From Argyresthia goedartella (taxonomy: Eukaryota; Arthropoda; Insecta; Lepidoptera; Argyresthiidae): a stretch of 64,000 nucleotides of DNA. This document shows positions 23,235-35,587 of this stretch, in pieces. The notes beneath the pieces are model-generated. The model had not been told where the DNA came from and did not search any database. It worked only from the letters and a program-made list of their open reading frames with translations. Position 1 is the stretch's first letter, and each line of letters starts with the position of its first letter. Where the stretch lies: contig OX463836.1 of the NCBI GenBank assembly GCA_949825045.1, positions 15,352,329 through 15,416,328 of the forward strand, given 5' to 3'. A program made the position numbers and the translations under genes.

Positions 23235-23585
23235 TCTGGCTCAACACAGACCTTGCTGTTAATAATTTTGTAATTATTTATTCATGCTTATTAATCATAA
23301 CAATTAAATTTTTCATATTTGTATTAGTTAAGCACAACCTATTTTTAAAAGAGATCTAAAAATAAATCTGTGGGAGTTTCTACGCCCTTCTTCTCCCACA
23401 GTGGTCCAATGTAGAGAAGAGGCAAAAAAAATACGTTTGCTAAGTATATGTAAATATCTACAGTAATAAAGTACTTTGACTATTGACTATTGACTATTGA
23501 ACTTTTTTATTGCTCAAAATTGCTATCTCTTTGATAATAAAAAAATTTTCATCTGTTTTGAATCCTTGAATACCGATGATAGAAA

Positions 23586-26130
23586 TCATGATATTTTGCG
23601 AACAATGTTACTCAGTGTTTTGTACTCTACTATTCTATCATTAATTATTAAACAATAGGCAGTTGTGTTGTGTGGAATATCTTCTAAACTTTCAATTTCG
23701 AGTTTCACATCATCAGGACCAGATTTCAAGTTATCGTTTTTTCTTGTACAATCAATAACGAATAGTGGAGCTTTACTTTTAAAATTAATAATATTGAACA
23801 ACGGATCTGCTGGAACGCCGTAATACGATTGACGAAATTTAGTAACTTCTCATATAAAATACTGTAACGATTGTCTTTGAAGTTCAAGTTCAAAGCTTCA
23901 TAAGGATAATACTGAGAATTCAGAAACAGTGTTACATTCGATAAATTACAGTGATAAAATTCACTACTATCACTTCCTTTACAATTTTTTTGCCAGTTTG
24001 TAACCCGAAAATGACATATCGAGGTTTTTCTAACTGAGAAGTGGTTTTCACTGACCAAGTATGTTTCGTTGTTGTTGGCAATAATGGGTACTCATACAAA
24101 TCCCAATTTCTAAAAGAAATTTGAATTGGTCTATCATTTTGTAATTGTTTGAGTAATATTAACCTTTCACGGTCTGATACTTTGATATGTGGTACTCGCC
24201 ATTGTACTCTGTGTATATTTATTTCTACCTTTAATATTTATGAATCGCTTATTTTTACACTGTTTAAATTTGAATTACCTCTGTTAAGAATAAGTTCATG
24301 TTTACAGTTCATTAATATTTTATTATCATCTTCAGCAAATCCTAGTACTTTATTCAAAGGGATTACAACACTAAAAGTACCATTGCTCTTAAAACCATTG
24401 ATATTCCAACCCCAAAGAGCCGCTACTTTGCTGTCACCTTCATTCATAGATATGCTTGATTTGATTGTTGTTGTGATTCCTACATTTTTTGTACGATCTA
24501 TTTCAATACCATTCAATTCATATCTGATGTCTTGAAACAGGAACAGATAAGGATTGTTAGTAAAATCCAACTGTTTTTGAAGCGGTTTTTCTTCTTTTCC
24601 GTATGCAATTGCAGAGCCTTCAATGAATAGCGAACTTGCGGATGGAAGCAAATATAAGTCTTGTGGTTGGATAGGTATTCTGATTTCATCATTTTCTCTG
24701 AAACTGTTACTATAGGGACTATGTGTGTGACTATTATTCCTTCTGGGGTACCACAGGAATCTCTATTAGGACCCCTCCTATTTATTATTTTTATTAATGA
24801 TATTGACATTTGCTTTAATCATTCCGAATTCCTCCTATTTGCTGATGATATGAAGGTGTTTAGAGTGGTCAATAGTCCGGAGGACTCTGATTTACTACAG
24901 GACGATCTTAATAGACTTGATACGTATTGCAGACTGAACAGTTTGGTTATAAATGTCTCAAAGTGCTTCTCCATTTCATTTGGGCGTAAAAGAAACATGT
25001 ATCGGAGTTCTTATAGTCTCAGCGATAAATCTATTTCCAGCTGTAATGAGATAAGGGATTTGGGTATAATAATGGACTCAAAATTACTTTTTGATAAACA
25101 TATTGATAGAATAGTAAAGAAAGCATATAAATTACTAGGATTCCTTATACGCTCCTGTAAAAAATTCAAGTTGATGAAGTCTATTAAGATAATTTACTGC
25201 ACTCTTGTAAGAAGTAACTTGGAGTACGCATCTCAGGTGTGGAACCCACGTTATGACGTCTATATTTCAAAAATTAAGTCCATCCAAGAAAAGTTTATTC
25301 GCTATCTATGTCACAAATTTAGAATTCCAAGACGGAGCTATGAGTTTCATTGCAATCAATTCCACCTTCTCCCTCTTCAAATCAGGCGTGAAGCTGCAGA
25401 TATAATATTCCTCACTAGGCTGGCTCAGAATAGTATTGATTGTCCAGATTTGCTGAATAAAATCCATCTGTTAGTCCCCGCACGTCAATTACGTCTCAAA
25501 TCACTGTTGCATGTTCCACTCGTTCATACCAATTACAGGCAGAACTCGTTTCTTTTGAGAGCTTCGCGCTCTTTCAATTCACTTAGTTTTGACTTTATGG
25601 ACATAGACTTGTTTTGTAGTAGTGCTCGGTCTGTCAGCTATTATCTGACCAGTAAGTTTAGCTCAACTATTTAAGTTTAGTGCTAAGCAATATTAAACTA
25701 TATCCTTGTATTAACTGTTTATACGTCTCGCGTATCTCTCTTAATGTTTTAATTTACAAGTAGAAGTAGGTATATATGTCTCAATATAGGCTTGTGTTGT
25801 TTCTTTGTAATAATTAACGTAATATGCATAGTTAGGTACTCACTCATGTAACATTCATAAAAATGTAGGTATTAATAATATTGTATTTTATCTGGTTTCG
25901 TGTTTCCAGTTAGGTATGTCTGCATTCATAGGAATCAATTTGTTATTATACTCTGTCGTCAATTAGTGAAAACTTGTAATTGGCTATCAACTGTACATTT
26001 TTAGTGTTAAACTGTAAAATTTTAGCTGTAAGTTTTCCAAACAAGAAAAATAAAATAAAAATGTGTGAATTTCACAACTCTCCATCGAGTTGTCGAATTG
26101 TGGTAAATTAGATATCTGTAATATATTCAT
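23586..26130 (-). pseudogene. Polinton/adintovirus-like major capsid protein (double jelly roll), unit 1, interrupted
   Basis: The start codon (26130) overlaps the end of the minor capsid frame as ATGA. Only about 20 codons precede a Jockey-type LINE (24728-26060). The gene resumes at 24727 with RENDEIRIPIQPQDLYLLPS, then LFQDIRYELNGIEIDRTKN and VIPLNKVLGFAEDDNKI. It has an in-frame TAA near 24240, a region with SFRNWDLYEYPLLPTTTKH, a frameshift near 24000, and LFLNSQYYPYEALNLNF. A second frameshift lies near 23810, and the end is APLFVIDCTRKNDNLKSGP (23801-23586). These motifs fit the capsid protein of arthropod Polintons. Broken in at least four ways. Confidence 0.75.
24728..26060 (+). mobile_element. 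Jockey-like LINE, 5'-truncated, unit 1
   Basis: 1333 bp flanked by the 7 bp target duplication atgtgtg (24721-24727 and 26061-26067) and ending in an A-rich tail (aaaaataaaataaaa). It carries the C-terminal part of an RT-type ORF2, open to 25674: PSGVPQESLLGPLLF (the usual G of GVPQG is E), LLFADDMKVF, LGIIMDSKLLFDKHI and EYASQVWNP. The body after RT is the usual Jockey-type C-terminal region. The insertion interrupts the capsid gene just after its first codons. Confidence 0.85.
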
Positions 26131-26321
26131 ATTTTAAATCCAAGTGCTTTAAGAAATTCTTTATTTGATTTGGAAAGTTTATTTTTTATAGTACGTCGTT
26201 TCACTTTAAGTGTAGTAGGAATATTAACTTTGTGTTCTTTTATGTTTAGCTTTTTATTGAAAACGTAACATTTTGCTTTCCGAACGTGTAAACGTAATTG
26301 TATATTTTCTTTTCCAAAGTT
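26127..26321 (-). pseudogene. Polinton minor capsid protein, C-terminal piece, unit 1
   Basis: Last 65 codons of the gene that is complete at 34368-35186, cut at the duplication junction and fused to the minus-strand LINE ORF1 start region (MKQEKYETL frame). Contains LRLHVRKAKCYVFNKK and the basic tail VKRRTIKNKLSKSNKEFLKA. A by-product of the duplication. Confidence 0.85.
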
Positions 26322-26974
26322 TTCTGAGAGAGTTTCGTATTTTTCCTGCTTCATGGATAGGCACTTTAGGTCCTATGACCTTCGTGCAACGTGCAATGTG
26401 CAACGTTCCTGTACTACTATTAGTACAGGCACGTTGCACATTAAAGGCATTAGTCTGGAGGGCAGATTTCTCCAGTGCAGGCATTGCATATTTTTTTTTT
26501 ATTTATTTATTTATTTATTCTAGGAGAACCAACAGCTAATACATCACATGAAGAAAATTTAAATAGAAGTATGAAGCCAATTACAGGAACTCACAAATAA
26601 GTAGTAATAAATTGGGAAAGCTGGTGCATGGTTCCCTGGGAAAGGAACTGCAGTACACAAAATCCAGTTCCTGATACATCAGTACCCAAGCACACCAGTT
26701 TCAGTGCGAGCAAACCGCTCACAAAGGAGCGCCTTCGGCGCTCCTTGGGCGGTTTATTGTCGTAGAATAGCTAATTAGGAACTATCATATCAGTACTACA
26801 GCTACTAACTGCAAGTCTTTATTCCTTCTGTTTTATTTTAATTTTGTTCGGAGCACCCATTCTTTTTTATTTTATTTCCAGGCTTGGCATCCAACATTAC
26901 TACGCGGAGAATGCACGCACTACAGCAACAACTAACTGAAGTTAGTTGTTGCAGAGGAGTTAAACCAAAGGCTA

Positions 26975-28637
26975 TTGGAAGAGCGCAATGAAAATGACTT
27001 TGAGATAAAAAGCTTGAGAGCCAAGAACTCACAGCTTAGAGATAGTGTGTCTACTTTGCGAGAAACACATGAGGAGTCGCAAAATGAGATTCAAAGATTG
27101 GAAAAACTTGTGGAATCTTTTGACACCCTGCGCACTGACCTTGCTTCTGCTTGTGATCGCAGTAAATTCCTCCAATACTAACTCAATGAGGCAAACTTGA
27201 AGTTGACTGATATGTGCATAGAAAAAGACTGCAATGAATCTCGCCACATTACCTCTATCCAACAAGAACTAGAAGTAGCCAACCTAAGCACTATTGTTCA
27301 AGCCATGCAGACAAGCAGCAGAAAATTAAAAAATATTTGAAATTAAATAAATTCATGAAGAAAACTAGTGGTAATATAAAAGTACTGAAATTAGCCTTGA
27401 AACGGCAATCAAACAGAATATTAAGAATCTCCTTAATGCAAGAGCTCCGGGGAAAAAATGTAGGTTTACAGTCGGACCTTCAACATGCCCGAGTAGAAAT
27501 CCAGCATCTACATGACCTGCTAGCAAATACACTACAATGTTATGCCAAAGAGCAAAGTGAGTTAGCAGAACTCAGAGCCGCGACGTCTGAGTTAGTACAG
27601 CTACAACGCCAGAATGCGGAATTGGTGGGCGTTCTAATTGAGAATGAGGAGAATGAGACCAGCAAGGAGGACGAGCCCACATCACTAACTTTGGTCTCGA
27701 CCCCCCTCAACGAGAGTGTTGCAGCGTCCACCGCTGCCCCAACCAAAATACAGCGTCGCCGTCGTCGACGAGGAGACACCTCGCAGCTCAACAGCGCGAG
27801 CACCGCGCCGCTCGCTGTCCCTGCTGAGGCGTGTGTCATGCCGCAAGCTGCCCCGAGGGCCGCGCCGTTCGCCGTTGCGCACGTTGCGACGCTCGCTGCC
27901 GCGAATGCCGCGCCAACCGCCGCCACGTGCATCAAACCGCACTCCAACACGTGTGTCCCGCCACTCACCTCCACTCGTGTACCGCCAGCTACCAAATATG
28001 TCCTCAGAGAAAAACTCTGTTGTTCTCCGACAAAGTAGGTGCAGGATTTGGGACTCTATTATATAACCGGCTTAACCAAAAAGTAACGAACATTTGCTGT
28101 CCAAATAGTTCATTTGTAGATCTAGTGAAGATGATTAGTCGCGGTATCTATGATGAATACAGCACTATTGTAATTATGGTAGGAAATCATTCAAACATTA
28201 GTCGGAATGATTTGAATAAAAGTGTTGAAACACTTCTAGACTTACATAGTAGGATGAAATGCAAATTTATACTATGCAATTTTCCATATGCCTGTAATTT
28301 GACAGAACTACAGAACAAATCTGTGCATAGAATGAATATTCATTTATTTAATTTAACATGTCATCACAGCGATGCTATTTTATATTTCGACATGAATAAT
28401 TTTATTCATAACTTTACTCTGACACGGGATACATTGTACCTGTCTAATAAATATAGAAAATTAGTAGCTACATTGTTAGCTTATAATATATGCGACGCAG
28501 CTATAGTTGGTTTAACTAAGTTCAACTTGACATCAGCTTATTTTAAGAGTAATATGACATGCACCCCTATTGGGAATTCACCTGTTAATTATACTTTGCA
28601 TGCAACATTGGAATCTGTTCCAAGTAATTTAAATTAG
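26975..28637 (+). pseudogene. LINE copy C ORF1
   Basis: As copy B ORF1: coiled coil stopped at 27181, second coiled coil with Arg-rich and Ala/Pro-rich linker (27337-28038), and esterase-like part to 28637. It differs by one residue (GKNVG against EKNVG) and by silent or non-coding changes. Confidence 0.65.
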
Positions 28638-28684
28638 TTCATAAGACAATAGAGGAAATCTCTAGCATACAAGAGCCACTAAAT

Positions 28685-31475
28685 ATGTCAAAATGTAAGC
28701 CCCAGTTAAATATTGCCCATCAAAACATCCAGGGGCTACCTGGCAAAGAACTTGTATTAGAATTATTTCTAAAAAATTCTGACATTGATATTATTTGTGT
28801 TACTGAACACTGGTTGAAGGAAAATATGATGTCTTTTAACATAAATACTTACAAAATTGTCAGTTGTTATAATAGAAAGACTGCTGATAGAGGTGGTTCT
28901 TTAATCTTAGTGAAAAATAATATTAAGGTGAAACAACGGAAAGATATTCTTGCACTTACTGTTGAAAGACAAATAGAGGTATCCTGTGTTGAGTTAGATA
29001 GCCATATTATTGTTTGTGTCTACAGGCACCGAGGGATGAAAAAGGCCATGGCAATTTCGAAATATTTGAGAAAATTATGGAGGAAGCCCTCATTAAACTT
29101 TGTAATAACAGAAAAAAGTTAATTATTTGTGGCGATCTTAATGTAGATCTGCTTGTAGATACAACACTGAAGCGACGATTAATAACTCTGTTCAAATCAT
29201 TTAATTTATGTCATGTATTTCTAGAGCCGACTAGAATTACACTTACCAGCCAAACTTGCTTAGAAAACGTTTTTTGTGACTGTGCATTCACAAGTAAAAG
29301 TGTAATTAATGGCTTACCTTCCGATCACAGTGGTCAGTTCATTCCCAATTGCTATTAAGGATAAGACTGGTCCATCATTTTATAGGCCTATTACATCCCA
29401 TAGACTAGAGACATATACGAAAAACTTAGATATTTTGCCAGTACCGGATTTGAATGAACAGAACCCAAACAAAATCTACTCAGACCTCTTCAACATTATT
29501 CTGACAGAATTCAATAAAGTTTTCAAATTAAAGAAAGTCAGTGACTACAACGGTAAATCTAAATTTAATGACTGGGCAACGTTTGGAATTCGTAAAAGTA
29601 GAGTTATCTTGTATGACCTTTATGATCAAAAAACCTATAACTTTGATCGAAAATTTCATGATTATGTTAAAAAATATTCCAAAACTTTCAAGTTGGTTTG
29701 TAGAACTGCAAAAACTTTACACATTAATAGAAAAATTCAAAATTCAAATAATAGAATGAAAACAGTTTGGCAAATAATAAACCGCGAAACTGGCAAAGTT
29801 ATACCAAGGGACAGTGATTTCTGCCTAAAGATAGGTGATGATGTTGTTAAATCCAACGCTGATGTTGCTCGAGCTTTTGAAACATTTTTCACCAATGTAC
29901 CCGTACTCACAACGGACCGTCTAAATTCATCTCCATTTGAAGCAGAGACTTTATTAAAAAATAACACTAGCGTCAGTAATGTATATTTAAAATTTCATCA
30001 TGTATCTCCCCAGGACATTGTATGTAAAACGTTTAAATTACTGAACTTAAAAAATACGGAAGACCTGTGGGGTATATCAGTCTAAGTCATTGGTTCAGTC
30101 ATTCTAGTTATAGCCTCACACTTAGCTTATATATTCAATAAATGTGTTGACGATGGGGCTTTTCCAGACCTCATGAAAAACAGTAAACTTATACCGCTGT
30201 TAAAATCGGGAGATAAGGGCGATCCTTCAAATTTCAGACCAATATCTGTTCTTCCAACACTAAGTAAAATATTTGAAAAGATTATACTCAATCAAATGCT
30301 CTCACACTTCAACCGTACAAAACAACTCCACGCTAAACAATATGGTTTCACTAGGGGTAAATCGACTACGGATGCAGGTATTATCCTTGTATCTCATATT
30401 TATTCTGCATGGGAGGCCGCACAGGATGCTATCGGAGTTTTTTGCGACCTGTCGAAGGCGTTTGATTGTGTTGATCATAATACGCAATAGAATTCAAAAG
30501 GCAGAAGTTAACGGCTTAAAATCTGATGGATCGGGTGTTAAAATTGGCGTTCCACAAGGTTCCATATTAGGCCCTTTCTTATTCCTGGTATATATTAATG
30601 ATCTGCCTTTCATGGTGGAGAAATTAACTGACATAGTGTTGTTTGCTGATGATACTTCAATGGTCTTCAAAATTGAAAGACAAAAAGGAGATTTTGATGA
30701 TGTTAATGGTGTATTGTCTTTAACCTTGAATTGGTTTACAGTTAATAATTTATTGTTAAATGCTGGTAAAACCAAGTGTATCAAATTCTCACTTCCAAAT
30801 GTCAGGCAAGTTGAGACCAGTTTGGTGTTAGACAACAGCACGTTAGAATTGGTAAATGATACGAAGTTTCTTGGAATAACCATTGATAGCAAATTGCAGT
30901 GGGGACCCCACATAGATAAATTAGCTGGTAAATTAAGTTCTGCAGCTTACGCTGTTAGGAACATCAGACAAAGCACGGATGTGGCTACATCTAGGCTAGT
31001 ATATTTTAGTTACTTTCATAGTGTGATGTCCTATGGTATCTAGTTGTGGGGAAAAGCAGCGGATATTCAAACTATTTATATTTTACAGAAAAGAGCTATT
31101 CGAGCAATTTATAATTTAAAACGAACAGACTCCTTAAGAGAACTTTTTAAAGAAATTGACATACTAACAGTAGCTAGTCAATTTATTTTCGAAAATATAA
31201 TGTATGTACGCAAGAACCTTACAACATTTTCCAAACTTAGCGACAGCTGTAATGTTAACTTAAGAAATAATCACAGACTATGTGCGCCCCGTTTTAGACT
31301 CGCGAAGGTTAGCAATTCTTTCAAGGGTCAGTGCATTCTCTACTACAATAAGATACCTCTGGAGATTTTGAAATTGCCATTTGAGCAATTTAAAAAGCAT
31401 GTTAAAGCGACTTTGTCGAAAAAGGGATATTACAATGTTCAAGATTACTTAAATGACAGGACTGTATGGGGTTAA
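28685..31475 (+). pseudogene. LINE copy C ORF2
   Basis: Same as copy B ORF2, plus a one-base deletion near 29026 (caggcaccg against caggccaccg) that splits the endonuclease frame (28685-29122, then from 29014 in another frame). One substitution (SDL for SDF) is seen near 29487. Shared defects are the frameshift after SDHSG, stops at about 30083 and 31043, and the 71 bp deletion. Confidence 0.88.
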
Positions 31476-31826
31476 TCTGGCTCAACACAGACCTTGCTGT
31501 TAATAATTTTGTAATTATTTATTCATGCTTATTAATCATAACAATTAAATTTTTCATATTTGTATTAGTTAAGCACAACCTATTTTTAAAAGAGATCTAA
31601 AAATAAATCTGTGGGAGTTTCTACGCCCTTCTTCTCCCACAGTGGTCCAATGTAGAGAAGAGGCAAAAAAAATACGTTTGCTAAGTATATGTAAATATCT
31701 ACAGTAATAAAGTACTTTGACTATTGACTATTGACTATTGAACTTTTTTATTGCTCAAAATTGCTATCTCTTTGATAATAAAAAAATTTTCATCTGTTTT
31801 GAATCCTTGAATACCGATGATAGAAA

Positions 31827-34371
31827 TCATGATATTTTGCGAACAATGTTACTCAGTGTTTTGTACTCTACTATTCTATCATTAATTATTAAACAATAGG
31901 CAGTTGTGTTGTGTGGAATATCTTCTAAACTTTCAATTTCGAGTTTCACATCATCAGGACCAGATTTCAAGTTATCGTTTTTTCTTGTACAATCAATAAC
32001 GAATAGTGGAGCTTTACTTTTAAAATTAATAATATTGAACAACGGATCTGCTGGAACGCCGTAATACGATTGACGAAATTTAGTAACTTCTCATATAAAA
32101 TACTGTAACGATTGTCTTTGAAGTTCAAGTTCAAAGCTTCATAAGGATAATACTGAGAATTCAGAAACAGTGTTACATTCGATAAATTACAGTGATAAAA
32201 TTCACTACTATCACTTCCTTTACAATTTTTTTGCCAGTTTGTAACCCGAAAATGACATATCGAGGTTTTTCTAACTGAGAAGTGGTTTTCACTGACCAAG
32301 TATGTTTCGTTGTTGTTGGCAATAATGGGTACTCATACAAATCCCAATTTCTAAAAGAAATTTGAATTGGTCTATCATTTTGTAATTGTTTGAGTAATAT
32401 TAACCTTTCACGGTCTGATACTTTGATATGTGGTACTCGCCATTGTACTCTGTGTATATTTATTTCTACCTTTAATATTTATGAATCGCTTATTTTTACA
32501 CTGTTTAAATTTGAATTACCTCTGTTAAGAATAAGTTCATGTTTACAGTTCATTAATATTTTATTATCATCTTCAGCAAATCCTAGTACTTTATTCAAAG
32601 GGATTACAACACTAAAAGTACCATTGCTCTTAAAACCATTGATATTCCAACCCCAAAGAGCCGCTACTTTGCTGTCACCTTCATTCATAGATATGCTTGA
32701 TTTGATTGTTGTTGTGATTCCTACATTTTTTGTACGATCTATTTCAATACCATTCAATTCATATCTGATGTCTTGAAACAGGAACAGATAAGGATTGTTA
32801 GTAAAATCCAACTGTTTTTGAAGCGGTTTTTCTTCTTTTCCGTATGCAATTGCAGAGCCTTCAATGAATAGCGAACTTGCGGATGGAAGCAAATATAAGT
32901 CTTGTGGTTGGATAGGTATTCTGATTTCATCATTTTCTCTGAAACTGTTACTATAGGGACTATGTGTGTGACTATTATTCCTTCTGGGGTACCACAGGAA
33001 TCTCTATTAGGACCCCTCCTATTTATTATTTTTATTAATGATATTGACATTTGCTTTAATCATTCCGAATTCCTCCTATTTGCTGATGATATGAAGGTGT
33101 TTAGAGTGGTCAATAGTCCGGAGGACTCTGATTTACTACAGGACGATCTTAATAGACTTGATACGTATTGCAGACTGAACAGTTTGGTTATAAATGTCTC
33201 AAAGTGCTTCTCCATTTCATTTGGGCGTAAAAGAAACATGTATCGGAGTTCTTATAGTCTCAGCGATAAATCTATTTCCAGCTGTAATGAGATAAGGGAT
33301 TTGGGTATAATAATGGACTCAAAATTACTTTTTGATAAACATATTGATAGAATAGTAAAGAAAGCATATAAATTACTAGGATTCCTTATACGCTCCTGTA
33401 AAAAATTCAAGTTGATGAAGTCTATTAAGATAATTTACTGCACTCTTGTAAGAAGTAACTTGGAGTACGCATCTCAGGTGTGGAACCCACGTTATGACGT
33501 CTATATTTCAAAAATTAAGTCCATCCAAGAAAAGTTTATTCGCTATCTATGTCACAAATTTAGAATTCCAAGACGGAGCTATGAGTTTCATTGCAATCAA
33601 TTCCACCTTCTCCCTCTTCAAATCAGGCGTGAAGCTGCAGATATAATATTCCTCACTAGGCTGGCTCAGAATAGTATTGATTGTCCAGATTTGCTGAATA
33701 AAATCCATCTGTTAGTCCCCGCACGTCAATTACGTCTCAAATCACTGTTGCATGTTCCACTCGTTCATACCAATTACAGGCAGAACTCGTTTCTTTTGAG
33801 AGCTTCGCGCTCTTTCAATTCACTTAGTTTTGACTTTATGGACATAGACTTGTTTTGTAGTAGTGCTCGGTCTGTCAGCTATTATCTGACCAGTAAGTTT
33901 AGCTCAACTATTTAAGTTTAGTGCTAAGCAATATTAAACTATATCCTTGTATTAACTGTTTATACGTCTCGCGTATCTCTCTTAATGTTTTAATTTACAA
34001 GTAGAAGTAGGTATATATGTCTCAATATAGGCTTGTGTTGTTTCTTTGTAATAATTAACGTAATATGCATAGTTAGGTACTCACTCATGTAACATTCATA
34101 AAAATGTAGGTATTAATAATATTGTATTTTATCTGGTTTCGTGTTTCCAGTTAGGTATGTCTGCATTCATAGGAATCAATTTGTTATTATACTCTGTCGT
34201 CAATTAGTGAAAACTTGTAATTGGCTATCAACTGTACATTTTTAGTGTTAAACTGTAAAATTTTAGCTGTAAGTTTTCCAAACAAGAAAAATAAAATAAA
34301 AATGTGTGAATTTCACAACTCTCCATCGAGTTGTCGAATTGTGGTAAATTAGATATCTGTAATATATTCAT
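31827..34371 (-). pseudogene. Polinton major capsid protein (double jelly roll), unit 2, interrupted
   Basis: Duplicate of the gene at 23586-26130 with identical breaks: Jockey insertion at 32969-34301, in-frame stop near 32481, and frameshifts near 32240 and 32050. Here the upstream neighbour (minor capsid) is complete, and the ATG at 34371 overlaps its TGA (ATGA). Such overlaps suggest translational coupling or tight packing in the ancestral virus-like element. Confidence 0.75.
32969..34301 (+). mobile_element. Jockey-like LINE, unit 2
   Basis: Copy of 24728-26060 made by the tandem duplication. The RT frame is open to 33915. Same 7 bp target duplication (atgtgtg). Confidence 0.85.
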
Positions 34372-35186
34372 ATTTTAAATCCAAGTGCTTTAAGAAATTT
34401 TTTATTTGATTTGGAAAGTTTATTTTTTATAGTACGTCGTTTCACTTTAAGTGTAGTAGGAATATTAACTTTGTGTTCTTTTATGTATAGCTTTTTATTG
34501 AAAACGTAACATTTTGCTTTCCGAACGTGTAAACGTAATTGTATATTTTCTTTTCCAAAGTTAATACAATCTCCCTTTTCGTTAGTGATTTTTAAAGTTA
34601 TTGATGAAATATTATTTTTTTCTATTGGTAAGTATATTATTTTCTTTGGCACTTCTATGAACTGATGACCTGGAGGAAGATTTGGCACGAACTCATGTAT
34701 TACGTGAGATGGAAATCCATTTAAATAAGATCCTTGCACAAAGTCACATTCGATCCTTATGACAGACAATGGAATAATGTTTACTGGAGTCTCAGAATCA
34801 TGCCATTTATTTGGTTCTAATTTAGTATTCAGAAAACCTAAAATTTTGCCTACACTATTTTTTTTATCAAAATGTATTGTTTTCGTACAAAATATTGAAC
34901 AATTTAACGTATTGTTATTAGGTTTAATATCAATTTTACAGTTTTTAACACTAGATTCCAAAAAATTAAGAAGATCATATAGATCATATGTTCCATGTGG
35001 TATTGTGACCTGTTCACCATCATTTCCGTAATGAAATAAATTGTTATTTGAATTTATATTTGGAATTGAATTATATGCAGAAAAATATAACAGACCACAC
35101 TCCCACTTGCTATCTATGTTCAATGGCGGTTGAAAATATGACTCCAATATTGGTTTATTACCAGTAAAAGTTAGTGTTATAGACAT
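34368..35186 (-). CDS. Polinton minor capsid (penton-like) protein
   Basis: An intact frame of 272 codons opens MSITLTFTGNKPILESYFQ, followed by ECGLLYFSAYNSIPNINSN, FLNTKLEPNKWHDSE, SVIRIECDFVQGSY and LPPGHQFIEVP. It ends in a Lys/Arg-rich tail (VKRRTIKNKLSKSNKKF). The pattern and its place directly upstream of the major capsid gene fit the minor capsid protein of arthropod Polintons/adintoviruses. Beta-rich composition is in line with a jelly-roll fold. The start at 35186 is the only ATG near the conserved opening. It is one of the few undamaged genes in the element. The penton role is inferred from context. Confidence 0.65.
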   Translation of the reverse strand: MSITLTFTGNKPILESYFQPPLNIDSKWECGLLYFSAYNSIPNINSNNNLFHYGNDGEQVTIPHGTYDLYDLLNFLESSVKNCKIDIKPNNNTLNCSIFCTKTIHFDKKNSVGKILGFLNTKLEPNKWHDSETPVNIIPLSVIRIECDFVQGSYLNGFPSHVIHEFVPNLPPGHQFIEVPKKIIYLPIEKNNISSITLKITNEKGDCINFGKENIQLRLHVRKAKCYVFNKKLYIKEHKVNIPTTLKVKRRTIKNKLSKSNKKFLKALGFKI

Positions 35187-35219
35187 GATTAAAATTAAAA
35201 GACTGACAAGACTTGAACT

Positions 35220-35587
35220 TCAAACTGCTTTTATATTTTTCCAAAAATTATTTAAAAAATTCAAACAAAGATGTCCACAATTATAAGAATGATCTTTCTG
35301 AATATTTTCCTGGTTATAATGTATACCAGATCCAATATACCTAACAAATTCTTTTGGTGGCTTTAAATTACCATAACTATCAAAATATTCAATATAATTA
35401 TTAAGCTTTACATAGGCTACCCAATGTGAGCCTAAATTTTGAGAACTATTTAAATTCATTATACCGCATTCTTTTGAAAGAGGAAATTTGGGTAACTCAC
35501 CTCTTATAAACACTCCTCGAAAATATGGAATATATTTCGCATGATTTATTATGTCGATATTAGTAAGAGCTCGTTTGGGTAGCCTGC
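35220..35587 (-). pseudogene. Adenain-like cysteine protease (maturation protease), N-terminal end unclear
   Basis: An open frame from about 35587 starts RLPKRALTNIDIINHAKYI and runs to the TGA at 35220. Catalytic triad candidates are His in NLGSHWVAYVK, Asp in IEYFDSYGN and Cys in YNCGHLCLNFLNN. Spacing and wording match the adenovirus-type protease of Polintons, which trims virion proteins. No in-frame ATG is obvious upstream. The nearest (35513) would remove the conserved N-terminus, so a small frameshift near the A-run at about 35595 probably damaged the start. Length about 120 codons, on the short side. Confidence 0.75.

Larger units (their letters stand above)
18451..23500 (+). mobile_element. 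CR1-superfamily LINE, copy B (nearly full length)
   Basis: Contains a 5' region with a strong hairpin, ORF1 (coiled coil plus esterase-like), ORF2 (endonuclease and RT), a 3' UTR with the word 'gtgggagtttctacgccc' shared with copies A, C and D, and a (TTGACTA)n tail ending at 23500. The 5' limit is estimated. It lies within Polinton DNA on the right. A 71 bp internal deletion at about 22244 (compare 1362-1432 of copy A) and several stops make it inactive. Confidence 0.85.
18078..26321. repeat. 8.24 kb tandem duplication, unit 1
   Basis: Direct tandem copy of 26320-34562 with a constant offset of 8242 (8241 after a one-base deletion at about 29026 in unit 2). I counted about seven differences by eye. 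The left breakpoint lies in the minus-strand LINE ORF1 (18078). The right breakpoint lies in the Polinton minor capsid gene (34562 in unit 2). At the junction (26320-26321) the two sides share only tt. Confidence 0.95.
26693..31741 (+). mobile_element. CR1-superfamily LINE, copy C
   Basis: Duplicate of copy B carried by the tandem duplication, with the same tail, the same 71 bp deletion and the same stops. Not an independent insertion. Confidence 0.88.
26320..34562. repeat. 8.24 kb tandem duplication, unit 2
   Basis: Second unit of the same duplication. It contains LINE copy C, the capsid gene remnant and the second Jockey copy. Differences from unit 1 include a one-base deletion in the endonuclease (29026 region), single substitutions near 27226, 27451, 28502 and 29487, and two near 34400 and 34487. 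Identity near 99.9% means either a very recent duplication or an assembly artefact. Confidence 0.95.

Noticed and set aside
24149..24535. 128-codon plus-strand frame over the capsid gene (also 32390-32776)
   Set aside because: Antisense of the capsid coding strand, which has the recognisable motifs.
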